Both the position numbers and the translations under genes were made by a program. Shown one piece after another: positions 19,350 to 27,726 of a stretch of DNA of 64,000 bases. Within the stretch, counting starts at the first letter, position 1, and each line of letters starts with the position of its first letter. Below the pieces are notes generated by a model that did no database searches, was not told the DNA's origin, and worked only from the letters and a program-made list of their open reading frames with translations. Origin of the DNA: Bradyrhizobiaceae bacterium Ga0074131 (GTDB lineage Bacteria > Pseudomonadota > Alphaproteobacteria > Rhizobiales > Xanthobacteraceae); contig LNEC01000013.1 in the NCBI GenBank assembly GCA_001464035.1, forward strand, positions 1 to 64,000. Reading direction: 5' to 3'.

Positions 19350-19727
19350 CTATCCCTTCTCGACTTCGCCGCCGGCATCGAGCCAGCCCTTGAAGCCACC
19401 GAGGTTGCGGACGTTTTCGTAGCCCATGTCCTTCAGCGTCTTGCCGACCAGCGCCGAGCGCCCACCCGACGCGCAATAGGCAACCACCGTCTTGGCCCGG
19501 TCGAACGCGGCGTCGTGCAGCGCGGAACCCGGATCGGCGCGAAATTCCACAAGTCCGCGCGGGACGGCGAGGGCGCCCGGCACCTTTCCCGATGTCGCGA
19601 CCTCGGCCGGCTCGCGGACGTCGAGAAACAGCACGTCGGGTCGCCCGACCAGTCCCTTGGCTTCCTCGGGACTGATACGCGGCACCGCGGCTTCGGCCTC
19701 GGCCAGCATCGCCTGTACTGTTTTCAT
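19350..19727 (-). CDS. Single-domain rhodanese-like sulfurtransferase
   Basis: 125 residues forming one rhodanese domain: the entry motif FLDVREPAEV, the active-site loop VVAYCASGGRSA with catalytic Cys85, and the C-terminal GGFKGWLDAGGEV. No signal peptide, so probably a cytosolic persulfide carrier. Substrate unknown. Monocistronic and convergent with the MFS gene. Confidence 0.92.
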   Translation of the reverse strand: MKTVQAMLAEAEAAVPRISPEEAKGLVGRPDVLFLDVREPAEVATSGKVPGALAVPRGLVEFRADPGSALHDAAFDRAKTVVAYCASGGRSALVGKTLKDMGYENVRNLGGFKGWLDAGGEVEKG

Positions 19728-19890
19728 TGAAAGTCTCCTTCGGGATCAGGACGCAGCCATTCTCGTTCGTGGCGAGTAAGGCGCAAACTGCGGACGGTGG
19801 CAATCGCAAAAGATTCGCGCCAAAGATTCGCGGCGAACTCTGGCCGGAAGTTGTCAGGTGGCCGGCGACGCGATTGCGGCGCCAGGGGCG

Positions 19891-20295
19891 TCACACCGCC
19901 TGACCGGCCTTCAGCAGCGTGCAGCCCGAGATCTTGATGCTGCCGTCGGGCTGCAGCTCCAGCGTATAGAGCGCCTCCCACGGCACGCCTTCGGCATCGA
20001 CGATGCGGACGCGCTGGGCGATCTTGCCGCCCTCGGCATGCGCCTCGCCGAATTCGAAGCTCTTGTGGCGGTAGACCGGCGCGTAGCTGCCGCGAACCAT
20101 GGCCATGAAGATGTCTGGCGGGAACACTTCCTGAATCGCGGGCGCCGCATGGGAATAGGCCGCTGCCGCGTCGTCGCGGCCGAACGCCTCGACCTGGGAG
20201 CGGATCACCTTCTGCGCGGCGGCGACATCGTCGGCGGCGCCGGCGGGTGAACCGAGACCGATCAGCAATGCGATGAGCAGGACAAATGCGCGCAT
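19891..20295 (-). CDS. Secreted DUF4864 domain protein
   Basis: 134 residues with a clear Sec signal peptide (MRAFVLLIALLIGLGSPAGA, likely cut after AGA). The mature part has the DUF4864 pattern: VIRSQVEAFGRDDAAAAYSHAAP, then IFMAMVRGSYAPVYR and a C-terminal WEALYTLELQPDGSIKISGC. The fold is probably SnoaL/NTF2-like. Function unknown, periplasmic. Confidence 0.85.
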   Translation of the reverse strand: MRAFVLLIALLIGLGSPAGAADDVAAAQKVIRSQVEAFGRDDAAAAYSHAAPAIQEVFPPDIFMAMVRGSYAPVYRHKSFEFGEAHAEGGKIAQRVRIVDAEGVPWEALYTLELQPDGSIKISGCTLLKAGQAV

Positions 20296-20353
20296 GACGG
20301 TGCTCCGCTTGGCGTTATCGTAGCTCAGATACGGGGCTTGCCCAGCGCAAGGT

Positions 20354-20989
20354 TCAAGGATTCTTCATCACGGCAACCGCGGCTTCGTTCCGGCGCAGGA
20401 ACGGTATCGTGAAAGGGGCATCGTAACCGAGCGCATAGGGCTCGCCGGTCGGCTGCCATGACGATCCCTGGAGCTTGCCGATCAATTCGGACTTGCGCTG
20501 GGCAAAATCGGCGCCGGTTCCGGAGAACCGCAAGGCGGCGATCGTCTCGCCGGGCACCTTCACCACGCGCACGCGGGGATCCTTGGGTTTCGGCGCATTG
20601 TCCATGTTGTATTTCGCCGGCAGGAAGAACTGCATCCGCAGCCTACCAGATGCTTCCGAGGCCTGAACCGGTGTGGTCATCGCCAGCAATTCGCTGTCGC
20701 GCACCTCGACCGGCGTTGTCATGGCGATCATGGCACTGCCGGAAGTGGAAGTCTGGTTGCCGCCGGCGATATAGGCAAACAGCAGGCGGAAGGCTTCGTC
20801 GCGCCCGTTCTCGCCGGCGGCGGGCAGTTCCACTTCAGCCGCGAGACGGGGGCCATAGCGGCGAATTTCGACGCTCTCCGACGCATGATTGATCACGTCA
20901 TACCGCGGCTCCTCGTAAAGCCGGATGCCGAACACGCCGATCATGGCCTCGAAAACCAGCGCAGCGTAATAAGTGAAAGTGGACCACAT
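20354..20989 (-). CDS. SOUL family haem-binding protein
   Basis: 211 residues of the SOUL/HBP family: YEEPRYDVINHASESVEIRRYGP near the start, then IAMTTPVEV and LAMTTPVQA repeats and FFLPAKYNMDNAPKPKD. A hydrophobic N-terminal stretch (YYAALVFEAMIGVFGI) suggests membrane anchoring or export. SOUL proteins bind haem or tetrapyrroles; the role in bacteria is not settled. It is divergent from the P-type ATPase, with a 270-base shared upstream region. Confidence 0.88.
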   Translation of the reverse strand: MWSTFTYYAALVFEAMIGVFGIRLYEEPRYDVINHASESVEIRRYGPRLAAEVELPAAGENGRDEAFRLLFAYIAGGNQTSTSGSAMIAMTTPVEVRDSELLAMTTPVQASEASGRLRMQFFLPAKYNMDNAPKPKDPRVRVVKVPGETIAALRFSGTGADFAQRKSELIGKLQGSSWQPTGEPYALGYDAPFTIPFLRRNEAAVAVMKNP

Positions 20990-21259
20990 TTCTGCGTCTC
21001 GATGATAAGCTGGTCAATCGCGGGTCGCGGAAACTGGGCAAAGCAATCTGCGGCAAAACCAGATGTGGGACCGGGTAGCGCGGCGTTCAAGCGGGCTAGC
21101 GCTTTTTGTTCGAAATGCCCGGCTGTCCCTGCGCTGGATCAAACGCCTGAAGCGGGTAGGCGATACAGCTTTCGCCATGGGAGGCAGTTAGTCGTAACCC
21201 TCAAGGGATATTGGTAGCTTTCGGCTGCGGTTCCCACCAAAGTCTTCAAAGCAGGTGAA

Positions 21260-23836
21260 ATGCCCGACCAGATGCCATTGACCGCCTCGATCCATGGCCT
21301 TGGCGCGGCAGACGCTGAGACCAGACTGAAGACTGAAGGCTACAACGAACTGCCCCGGCCGGACCGGCGCACGCCGCTGCGGATCGTCCTCGAGGTGGTG
21401 CGCGAACCCATGCTGGCGCTGCTGCTGGGCGGCGGCGCGGTCTATCTCGCGCTGGGCGACCTCAAGGAAGCCGTCATCCTTCTCGTGTTCGCGACCATGT
21501 CCGTGCTGATCACAGTGATCCAGGAAAGTCGCACCGAGCGCGTGCTGGAAGCGTTGCGCGACCTCACCAGTCCGCGCGCGCTGGTGATTCGCGACGGCGT
21601 GCGCAAGCGGATCACCGGCCGCGAAGTGGTCCGCGGCGATATTCTGGTACTCGCCGAGGGCGACCGGGTGCCCGCCGATGCGGTCATCATCGAATGCCGC
21701 GATCTGCAGACCGATGAATCGCTGCTGACGGGCGAGTCCGTACCCGTGCGCAAGATCGCGCGCGCCGGCGCCGGGCCTTTCGAGCGCCGCCGGCCCGGCG
21801 GCGATGACCTGCCCTTTGTGTTCTCCGGCTCGCTGGTGGTGCGCGGCACGGCAATCGCCGAGGTCGTTGCGACCGGCATCCGCAGCGAGATCGGCAAGAT
21901 CGGCCAGTCGCTGAGCACGCTGGAGACGGAGCCTCCGCGGCTGCAGGCGCAGACCCGCCGCGTGGTGCGGGTCTTCGCCATGGCCGGCGCCGCGGTCAGC
22001 ATTCTGGCCGTGGTGCTCTACGGCACGCTGCGCGGCGGATGGCTGGATGCGGTGCTGGCGGGTATCGCGCTCGGCATGTCGATGCTTCCGGAAGAGTTTC
22101 CGGTCGTGCTTGCGGTGTTCATGGCGATGGGCGCGTGGCGAATCTCGCAGGCGAGGGTGCTGACAAGGCGCGCCGCCGCCATCGAAACCCTCGGCTCCGC
22201 GACGGTGCTGTGCACCGACAAGACCGGCACCTTGACCGAGAACCGGATGACCATCGCCGAATTGCGGCTCGGCGGCGACGATACGTTCCGGCCCAGGGAG
22301 ACCCAGGGCACAACGATGCCGGAGCGCTTTCACGCTTTGGTCGAGTGCGCAATCCTGGCCAGCGCGCGCGACCCGTTCGACCCGATGGACAAGGCCTTCC
22401 ACCTTCTCGGCCGCGAGCGACTGGCCGGCACCGGGCATCTGCATGATCCCCCATGGAAGCTGGTGCATGCCTATGGGCTTCGTCCCGGCCTGCTGGCGAT
22501 GTCGCAGCTGTGGCAGCCGTCCGATGACAGCCAGGCGTTCGTCGTCGCGGCCAAAGGCGCGCCGGAAGCCATCGCCGGGCTTTGCCGTTTCGGTCCCGCC
22601 GAGCTTGCCGCGCTGAAGCGCTCGGTGGACGCCATGGCGGCCGAAGGTCTGCGCGTCCTCGGCGTCGCCCGCGCGTCCTACGCCGGAGTCACCTGGCCTG
22701 CTTCGCAGCATGATTTTGCCTTCGAGTTCGCCGGGCTGGTCGGCCTCGCCGATCCGCTGCGGCAGAGTGTGCCCGCCGCCGTTGCCGAGTGCCGGTCCGC
22801 CGGCATCCGGGTGATGATGATCACCGGCGACTACCCGGCGACCGCCATGGCGATCGCCCGGCAGGCGGGTCTCGGCACCGATGAGCTGGTGACCGGAGAG
22901 CAACTCGAAACGCTGAGCGCCGACCAACTGGCGCAGCGTGTGCGGACCGCGACCGTATTCGCGCGCATCATGCCCGATCAGAAACTCCGCATCGTCGACG
23001 CACTCAAGGCCAACCGCGAGATCGTCGCCATGACCGGCGACGGGGTCAACGACGCGCCGTCGCTCAAGGCGGCGCATATCGGGATCGCGATGGGCGGCCG
23101 CGGCACGGATGTCGCGCGCGAGGCGTCCGCCATCGTGCTGCTCGACGATGATTTCGGCTCGATCGTGCGCGCAGTCCGGCTCGGCCGGCGGATCTACGAC
23201 AACCTTCGCAAGGCGATGGGATTTATCTTCGCCGTGCATGTGCCGATCGCGGGTCTCGCGCTGCTGCCGCTGTTGTTTGGCCTGCCGATCATATTCGGGC
23301 CGATCCATATCGCCTTCCTCGAGATGATCATCGACCCCGTCTGTTCGCTGGTGTTCGAGGCCGAAACGGAAGAGGACGACGTCATGCGCCGTCCGCCGCG
23401 CCCGCCCGATCAGCCGCTGTTCTCGGGCAGCCTGATCGGGTGGAGCCTGGTGCAGGGGGCCCTCGCCTTTGCGCTGGTCGCCGTCATCTACCTCACCGCG
23501 CTGATGCGGGGCATGCCGGAGGCGGAGGTGAGGGCGCTGACGTTTTTCTCGCTGGTGCTGGTCATTGTCAGCCTGATCTTTGTCAATCGCTCGTTCAGCG
23601 CGTCGCTGGTCACGGCGCTGCGGCGGCCGAATGCCGCGCTTGCATGGGTGATGCTGGTCGTTCCGGTGATGCTGGGTCTGACGCTGCTGCTTCCGCCGGT
23701 CAGTTCGCTGTTCCGCTTCGGGCCGCTGCACCTCGACGATCTCGCATTGACGTTGGGGGCGGGGATAGTTGTGCTCGTGTCCCTGGAAGCCCTGAAGTCG
23801 GTCTGGCGCGGGCGCCTCGAGGTTGCGGTGATTTGA
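21260..23836 (+). CDS. Cation-transporting P-type ATPase (calcium-ATPase-like, HAD-IC)
   Basis: 858 residues with every landmark of a P-type ATPase: the actuator loop TGESVPVRK, the M4 motif PEEFPVV, the phosphorylation site CTDKTGTLTENRMT (Asp320), the nucleotide-binding KGAPEAI and the hinge MTGDGVNDAPSLKAAHIGIAMGGRGTDVAR. Six to ten membrane helices are visible. There is no N-terminal metal-binding CXXC, which points away from Cu/Zn pumps and toward Ca2+ or a related cation. Ion specificity is not provable from sequence. A small membrane protein starts two bases after the stop. Confidence 0.93.
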   Translation: MPDQMPLTASIHGLGAADAETRLKTEGYNELPRPDRRTPLRIVLEVVREPMLALLLGGGAVYLALGDLKEAVILLVFATMSVLITVIQESRTERVLEALRDLTSPRALVIRDGVRKRITGREVVRGDILVLAEGDRVPADAVIIECRDLQTDESLLTGESVPVRKIARAGAGPFERRRPGGDDLPFVFSGSLVVRGTAIAEVVATGIRSEIGKIGQSLSTLETEPPRLQAQTRRVVRVFAMAGAAVSILAVVLYGTLRGGWLDAVLAGIALGMSMLPEEFPVVLAVFMAMGAWRISQARVLTRRAAAIETLGSATVLCTDKTGTLTENRMTIAELRLGGDDTFRPRETQGTTMPERFHALVECAILASARDPFDPMDKAFHLLGRERLAGTGHLHDPPWKLVHAYGLRPGLLAMSQLWQPSDDSQAFVVAAKGAPEAIAGLCRFGPAELAALKRSVDAMAAEGLRVLGVARASYAGVTWPASQHDFAFEFAGLVGLADPLRQSVPAAVAECRSAGIRVMMITGDYPATAMAIARQAGLGTDELVTGEQLETLSADQLAQRVRTATVFARIMPDQKLRIVDALKANREIVAMTGDGVNDAPSLKAAHIGIAMGGRGTDVAREASAIVLLDDDFGSIVRAVRLGRRIYDNLRKAMGFIFAVHVPIAGLALLPLLFGLPIIFGPIHIAFLEMIIDPVCSLVFEAETEEDDVMRRPPRPPDQPLFSGSLIGWSLVQGALAFALVAVIYLTALMRGMPEAEVRALTFFSLVLVIVSLIFVNRSFSASLVTALRRPNAALAWVMLVVPVMLGLTLLLPPVSSLFRFGPLHLDDLALTLGAGIVVLVSLEALKSVWRGRLEVAVI

Positions 23837-23838
23837 CC

Positions 23839-24390
23839 ATGGCAGTCGAAAACACACCCGAAGCGATCGAACTGCGTGTCAACGAGATCGCGCAGCTCTT
23901 TCACACCCTGGACCCGTCTCCGTTTCGCGATCGCGACCTCGACCGCGAGGCGGAGGAATTCATCGTCGGCTGGGCGCGCGAACTGCCCAAGGACATGCCC
24001 ATCAGGATCATCGTCCACTTCCCGCTGAGCGAGATTCAGAGCAAGGCCGCGCAGGACCTGGCCGAAGCGATCCGAAGGTACTTCTCCTACCGGGCGACCG
24101 GCCTGCAGCGCGACCTCACCGAGCTGTTCCGGATTGGCCGCCGTGCATTGGGCATCGGTGTGGGGGTGCTGATCGTGTGCTTCGCTCTCGCTCACCTCGC
24201 CAACGGGTTCAACTTCCAGACCCCGCTCAGCCGGATGATCGAGGAGAGTTTCCTGATTCTGGGCTGGGTCGCGAACTGGCGTCCGCTCGAAATCTTCCTG
24301 TATGACTGGTGGCCGATCGCGCGTCGGCGCGATCTGTATCGCCGCCTTTCCCGCGCATTGGTCGAGGCGCGGTCGTTTCCGGCGGGCTGA
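23839..24390 (+). CDS. Small membrane protein coupled to the P-type ATPase
   Basis: 183 residues. The first 120 are soluble and charged (DREAEEFIVGWARELPKDMPIRI, typical of a recurrent alphaproteobacterial family), followed by one or two hydrophobic segments (ALGIGVGVLIVCFALAHL; ILGWVANWRPLEIFLYDWWPI) and a basic C-terminus. The start lies two bases after the ATPase stop, so the two are surely one transcript. I do not recognise a named family; a regulatory or accessory subunit of the pump is inferred from context only. Confidence 0.8.
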   Translation: MAVENTPEAIELRVNEIAQLFHTLDPSPFRDRDLDREAEEFIVGWARELPKDMPIRIIVHFPLSEIQSKAAQDLAEAIRRYFSYRATGLQRDLTELFRIGRRALGIGVGVLIVCFALAHLANGFNFQTPLSRMIEESFLILGWVANWRPLEIFLYDWWPIARRRDLYRRLSRALVEARSFPAG

Positions 24391-24738
24391 CTCAACGCGG
24401 GAGGCCGCCGGCCGGCGCTCGTGTTCCCTGAAGGAAACTCAGGCATGCACCAGAAGCCGCGCGCAATCGCCGGCGGCTTCCGCGCGTCGGTCAGGAACAC
24501 TGGAGGGCTGCGGTGACCCCTGGTGAGCAGAACCCAGACCCGGATGCGGAGGAAGACAGGAGTCGAACCAGGCCAAGCATGGAAGCAGGATAAAGTACCC
24601 AGAGTGCAGCAGAAAGAAGCCTCGACTGAAGCCCCACCCCCTATGCCGATCTCAACGGAACCGGGAGAATCTGCATCCAGATGCGCCGCTGGCAAACAGC
24701 ACGCCACGTAATGGCGGATCGCATGCACGCGTCGGCGC

Positions 24739-24800
24739 GTGTCGGGTGAAGAATCGGAACATCCGATTTGCCGTACTTCGTTTGCGCCGACACCCGACAC
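24739..24800 (+). repeat. Nested inverted repeats in the leader of the PRC-barrel gene
   Basis: GTGTCGGGTG (24739-24748) pairs perfectly with CACCCGACAC (24791-24800), and inside it AATCGG (24752-24757) pairs with CCGATT (24763-24768). A competing pair, GTCGGCGC (24731) with GCGCCGAC (24784), would exclude the outer stem. It starts 130 bases before the gene at 24869. The rest of the gap 24391-24868 shows no gene. Confidence 0.45.
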
Positions 24801-24868
24801 GACGGGGAACGATCTCTTGCGGCGACGGTTGTTCGTGATCACTCAACTGGAAAACAAGGAGAACCGCA

Positions 24869-25438
24869 GTGAAGAAGCTTCTCGCAACAACCTGCGCGTT
24901 TACGGTTCTGACCGGCTACGCGTTCGCTCAAGGGTCGACCGCGCCGAGCCAGGCGCCGTCCCAGAAATCGGAGACGAGCCAAACCGGCACGACCTCTCCG
25001 GGGACGAAGGGAACCCAGGCGCAGTCCAGCGCTCTCCAGCGCGTTGATGCGTCATCACTGGTGATGACCTTCTATACGGCAAACCCCGCCGACACCCGCG
25101 CGACCAAGCTGATCGGCCAGAACGTTTACAATCTCAACAATGAAGATATCGGAGAGGTCCACGACCTCATCATCGACAGTGGCAAGACCATCAAGGCCAT
25201 CGTCGTCGGCGTCGGCGGCTTCCTCGGCATGGGCGAACGCAATGTGGCGATCGCACCTGCATCGATCGTGATGAGCGAGACGGCAGACGGTTCCGCTCGC
25301 CTCGTAGTCAACACCACCAGGGAGGACCTCAAGAAGGTTCAACCGTTCAACCTGGCGGATGTGGACAAGGCCGGGCCGGAGGCTGGCAGCACGACGGGAA
25401 GCGCCGCTCCCTCCCAGACTCCCTCCCAAAACAGGTAA
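24869..25438 (+). CDS. Secreted PRC-barrel domain protein
   Basis: 189 residues. A Sec signal peptide (MKKLLATTCAFTVLTGYAFA) is followed by a Ser/Thr/Gln-rich low-complexity stretch to about residue 55, a PRC-barrel (LIGQNVYNLNNEDIGEVHDLIID to GVGGFLGMGERNVAIA), and another Ser/Gln-rich tail. Start ATG 24869 follows AAGGAG. Proteins of this layout are common near envelope-stress genes in rhizobia; the exact role is unknown. Confidence 0.88.
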   Translation: MKKLLATTCAFTVLTGYAFAQGSTAPSQAPSQKSETSQTGTTSPGTKGTQAQSSALQRVDASSLVMTFYTANPADTRATKLIGQNVYNLNNEDIGEVHDLIIDSGKTIKAIVVGVGGFLGMGERNVAIAPASIVMSETADGSARLVVNTTREDLKKVQPFNLADVDKAGPEAGSTTGSAAPSQTPSQNR

Positions 25439-25754
25439 AGTCACCATCCTGGATGCGGCCGCCGCAGTTTCTCGCGGCGGTACCGCACCGGGGACATGGA
25501 GAAACCGTGCCGGCCGGGTCGACATGGCTCTCTGCCGCGGGCGAGTTTCAACTCATCCGATTTCCGTCGCCCGGTCGTGCGCGGTAGCTGGATAATATGA
25601 TAAGTCATTTGGCCTGAACGGTTGCCAGAACGGGAAAAACTGGCGGAGGCCGGAAGCCGGCTCCCGGCAGGTGAGTCTAGGCTTCGGGAGAAACTCGATT
25701 TTCAGGAGAAGGCCCATCCGTGAAAGCGGCGGCTGAGTTTGCCGGACTAGCTCG

Positions 25755-25806
25755 GTTGCGCGGGGTAGAACCGGCGTCCTCAGTTGCGCGGGGTAGAACC
25801 GGCGTC
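25755..25806. repeat. Tandem duplication, 28-bp period
   Basis: A 24-base unit beginning GTTGCGCGGGGTAGAACC occurs at 25755-25778 and again, unchanged, at 25783-25806. It sits in the otherwise empty 430-base gap upstream of the DUF2254 gene. Confidence 0.85.
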
Positions 25807-25866
25807 GCCATAACAGCTCCTCTTGCGTTCGGGCAACTGGATTAAGGTTCATAGCAGGAGGCGTAC

Positions 25867-27177
25867 ATTCCAGCTTTCTTGTCCGACACTCGGTTGTTCA
25901 GCTACTGGGACCGGCTGCGGACCAGCTTCTGGTTCCTGCCGACGGCAATGGCCAGCGGAACCATCGCGTTCTCGTTCGCCCTGGTCGAGCTCGATGCAGC
26001 CGTAAGCGCGGACTGGATCGAGAAGCGCGGCTGGCTCGCTTCCTTCGGTCCAGAAGGCGCGCGGGCTGTCCTGTCGGCCATCGCAAGCTCGATGATCACG
26101 GTCGCGAGCCTCACCTTTTCGATCACGATGCTTACCCTTCAGCTCGCTTCGTCCCAGTTCGGTCCCAGGCTCCTGCGCAACTTCATGCGTGATCGTGGAA
26201 ACCAGATCGTGCTGGGCACATTCATCAGCACCTTCGTCTACTGCCTTCTCATCCTGCGAACCGTGCGCGGTACCGAAGAATCGAGTTTCGTACCTCACCT
26301 CTCCGTCGCGTTTGGCGTACTGCTTGCACTGACCAGCATTGCCGTCCTGATCTACTTCATCCATCATGTAGCCACGGCAATCCGGATCGAATCCTTGCTC
26401 AAGATGCTCGCGCAGGAAACACGCGAGGCCATTGATCGGCTTTACCCGGAGTGCCTTGGGCGCGACCCACCCGGCAACGAGCCTTCGCCCGAAGAGGTTG
26501 TTCGCATCTCGAATTCGGATCAATCGATCTGTGCCGAAGCCAACGGGTATGTTCAGCGCGTGGACGTCGATGCCCTCATGGGGATCGCCACCGAGCATGA
26601 TCTCGTTTTGGTCGTCAACACTCGCCCGGGCTGCTTTGTCACGGAGCGGGATGCCATTTTCAGAGTCCGTGCCGCCGATCGCGTCTCCGATAAAGTTGCA
26701 GACCTGCTGCGGGGAACCTTTGTCCTCGGCCAGGAACGCACGCCGGATCAAGATCTGGAGTTCTCAATCCGTCGTATCGTCGAGATCGCCCAGCGCGCGC
26801 TGTCCCCCGGCATCAATGATCCGACCACAGCGCTTTATTGTATCGACCGGCTCGGCGAAGCATTCAGGCTGCTGGCGGATCGGGACATCCCCGCCCCAAT
26901 GCGCTTCGACGAGAAGCGCCATCTTCGGATCATTACCCAGGTGTATTCCTTTGACGAACTGGTCTGTCCCGCCTTCGCGGCAATCGCCCGATATGGCTTG
27001 GCGGATGCGGACGTTGTGATGCGTCTGCTCGACACCATGAATGTCGTGCAGAAGGCGGCAGGTCCCGAACAGAGTGTGAATCTTGCCATGCTCAGCGAAC
27101 AGCTTCGCCGCGAATGCGAGGATCAACTTGACCTGGAGTTCGACCGTCGCGCCGTGCATGGGCTTGTCCGCGCGTGA
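25867..27177 (+). CDS. DUF2254 membrane protein
   Basis: About 432-436 residues. Four hydrophobic segments in the first 160 residues (including TSFWFLPTAMASGTIAFSFALV and VLLALTSIAVLIYFIHHVA) are followed by a large soluble domain with the DUF2254 features TFSITMLTLQLASSQFGPRLL and RALSPGINDPTTA. Function unknown. No ATG is usable: the two starts in frame are TTG 25879 and a rare ATT at 25867. The AGGAGG at 25856-25861 is five bases from the ATT but 17 from the TTG, so I favour ATT. Confidence 0.82.
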   Translation: MPAFLSDTRLFSYWDRLRTSFWFLPTAMASGTIAFSFALVELDAAVSADWIEKRGWLASFGPEGARAVLSAIASSMITVASLTFSITMLTLQLASSQFGPRLLRNFMRDRGNQIVLGTFISTFVYCLLILRTVRGTEESSFVPHLSVAFGVLLALTSIAVLIYFIHHVATAIRIESLLKMLAQETREAIDRLYPECLGRDPPGNEPSPEEVVRISNSDQSICAEANGYVQRVDVDALMGIATEHDLVLVVNTRPGCFVTERDAIFRVRAADRVSDKVADLLRGTFVLGQERTPDQDLEFSIRRIVEIAQRALSPGINDPTTALYCIDRLGEAFRLLADRDIPAPMRFDEKRHLRIITQVYSFDELVCPAFAAIARYGLADADVVMRLLDTMNVVQKAAGPEQSVNLAMLSEQLRRECEDQLDLEFDRRAVHGLVRA

Positions 27178-27252
27178 GCTTTGCACGACAACCCGCCGCG
27201 AGGACGAAAACGATCCGTCTCTGCGCCCTCATTCAGCGCACTGATTTGGGGA

Positions 27253-27726
27253 TTACGCTGATGGATCCGTCGGTTTCAAGAACGACCGCCGCTGCGTCCT
27301 CGACCGCGTCGATCTCTCTCCGCGCAAGGCGGCAAACACTTCAGCGCGCGTCACCCGCTGTTTCCGCATGGCACTTTCGAGAAACACCCCATGGTGGGTG
27401 AGCAGCGTTGGCTCGCTCTTGATCGCACGGCTGAACCATGGCAGTCGAACCGACGTCCATGTGATCGCGTACTGAAGGAATACGAGAAGCGCCATCGCCG
27501 AAACGCCTTCGGCCAGCGGCACGTCCTTGCTGAGCAGAACGGTCGCCAGCGTGGACCCAAGCGCCACCGTGACCACGAGATCGAACGCGTTGAGTTTGGT
27601 CAGCGTCCGCTTCCCGGCGGCCCGCAGTGTCAGCACGAGCGCACCATATCCCAGCACGCCGACAACAAGGACGCGTCCGACGCTTATCCACGAATCGAAG
27701 AACATGGAAGCGATGGAGGTGCTCAC
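27253..27726 (-). CDS. DUF421 (YetF-like) membrane protein, C-terminus frameshifted
   Basis: 157 residues as it stands. Three N-terminal helices and the DUF421 core (RAAGKRTLTKLNAFDLVVTVALGSTLATVLLSKDVPLAEG) are normal up to VTRAEVFAALRGE. The last 22 codons are then out of frame. Removing one GA unit from the GAGAGAGA tract (27313-27320 on the plus strand) restores a typical family ending (IDAVEDAAAVVLETDG, then SISVIPKSVR) with a stop at 27233. It starts with GTG 27726, overlapping the end of the MscS gene by four bases. It may be phase-variable, decayed or a sequencing slip. Confidence 0.82.
   Translation of the reverse strand: MSTSIASMFFDSWISVGRVLVVGVLGYGALVLTLRAAGKRTLTKLNAFDLVVTVALGSTLATVLLSKDVPLAEGVSAMALLVFLQYAITWTSVRLPWFSRAIKSEPTLLTHHGVFLESAMRKQRVTRAEVFAALRGERSTRSRTQRRSFLKPTDPSA

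Noticed and set aside
21188..23857. Long open frame of about 889 codons opposite the P-type ATPase
   Set aside because: It is rich in His, Arg, Gln and Asp with no fold or motif, as expected of an antisense reading in high-GC DNA; the plus-strand ATPase has all its motifs.
25553..25852. 99-codon minus-strand open frame in the gap before DUF2254
   Set aside because: Its N-terminal part is just the translated 28-bp tandem repeat; no ribosome site or known motif.
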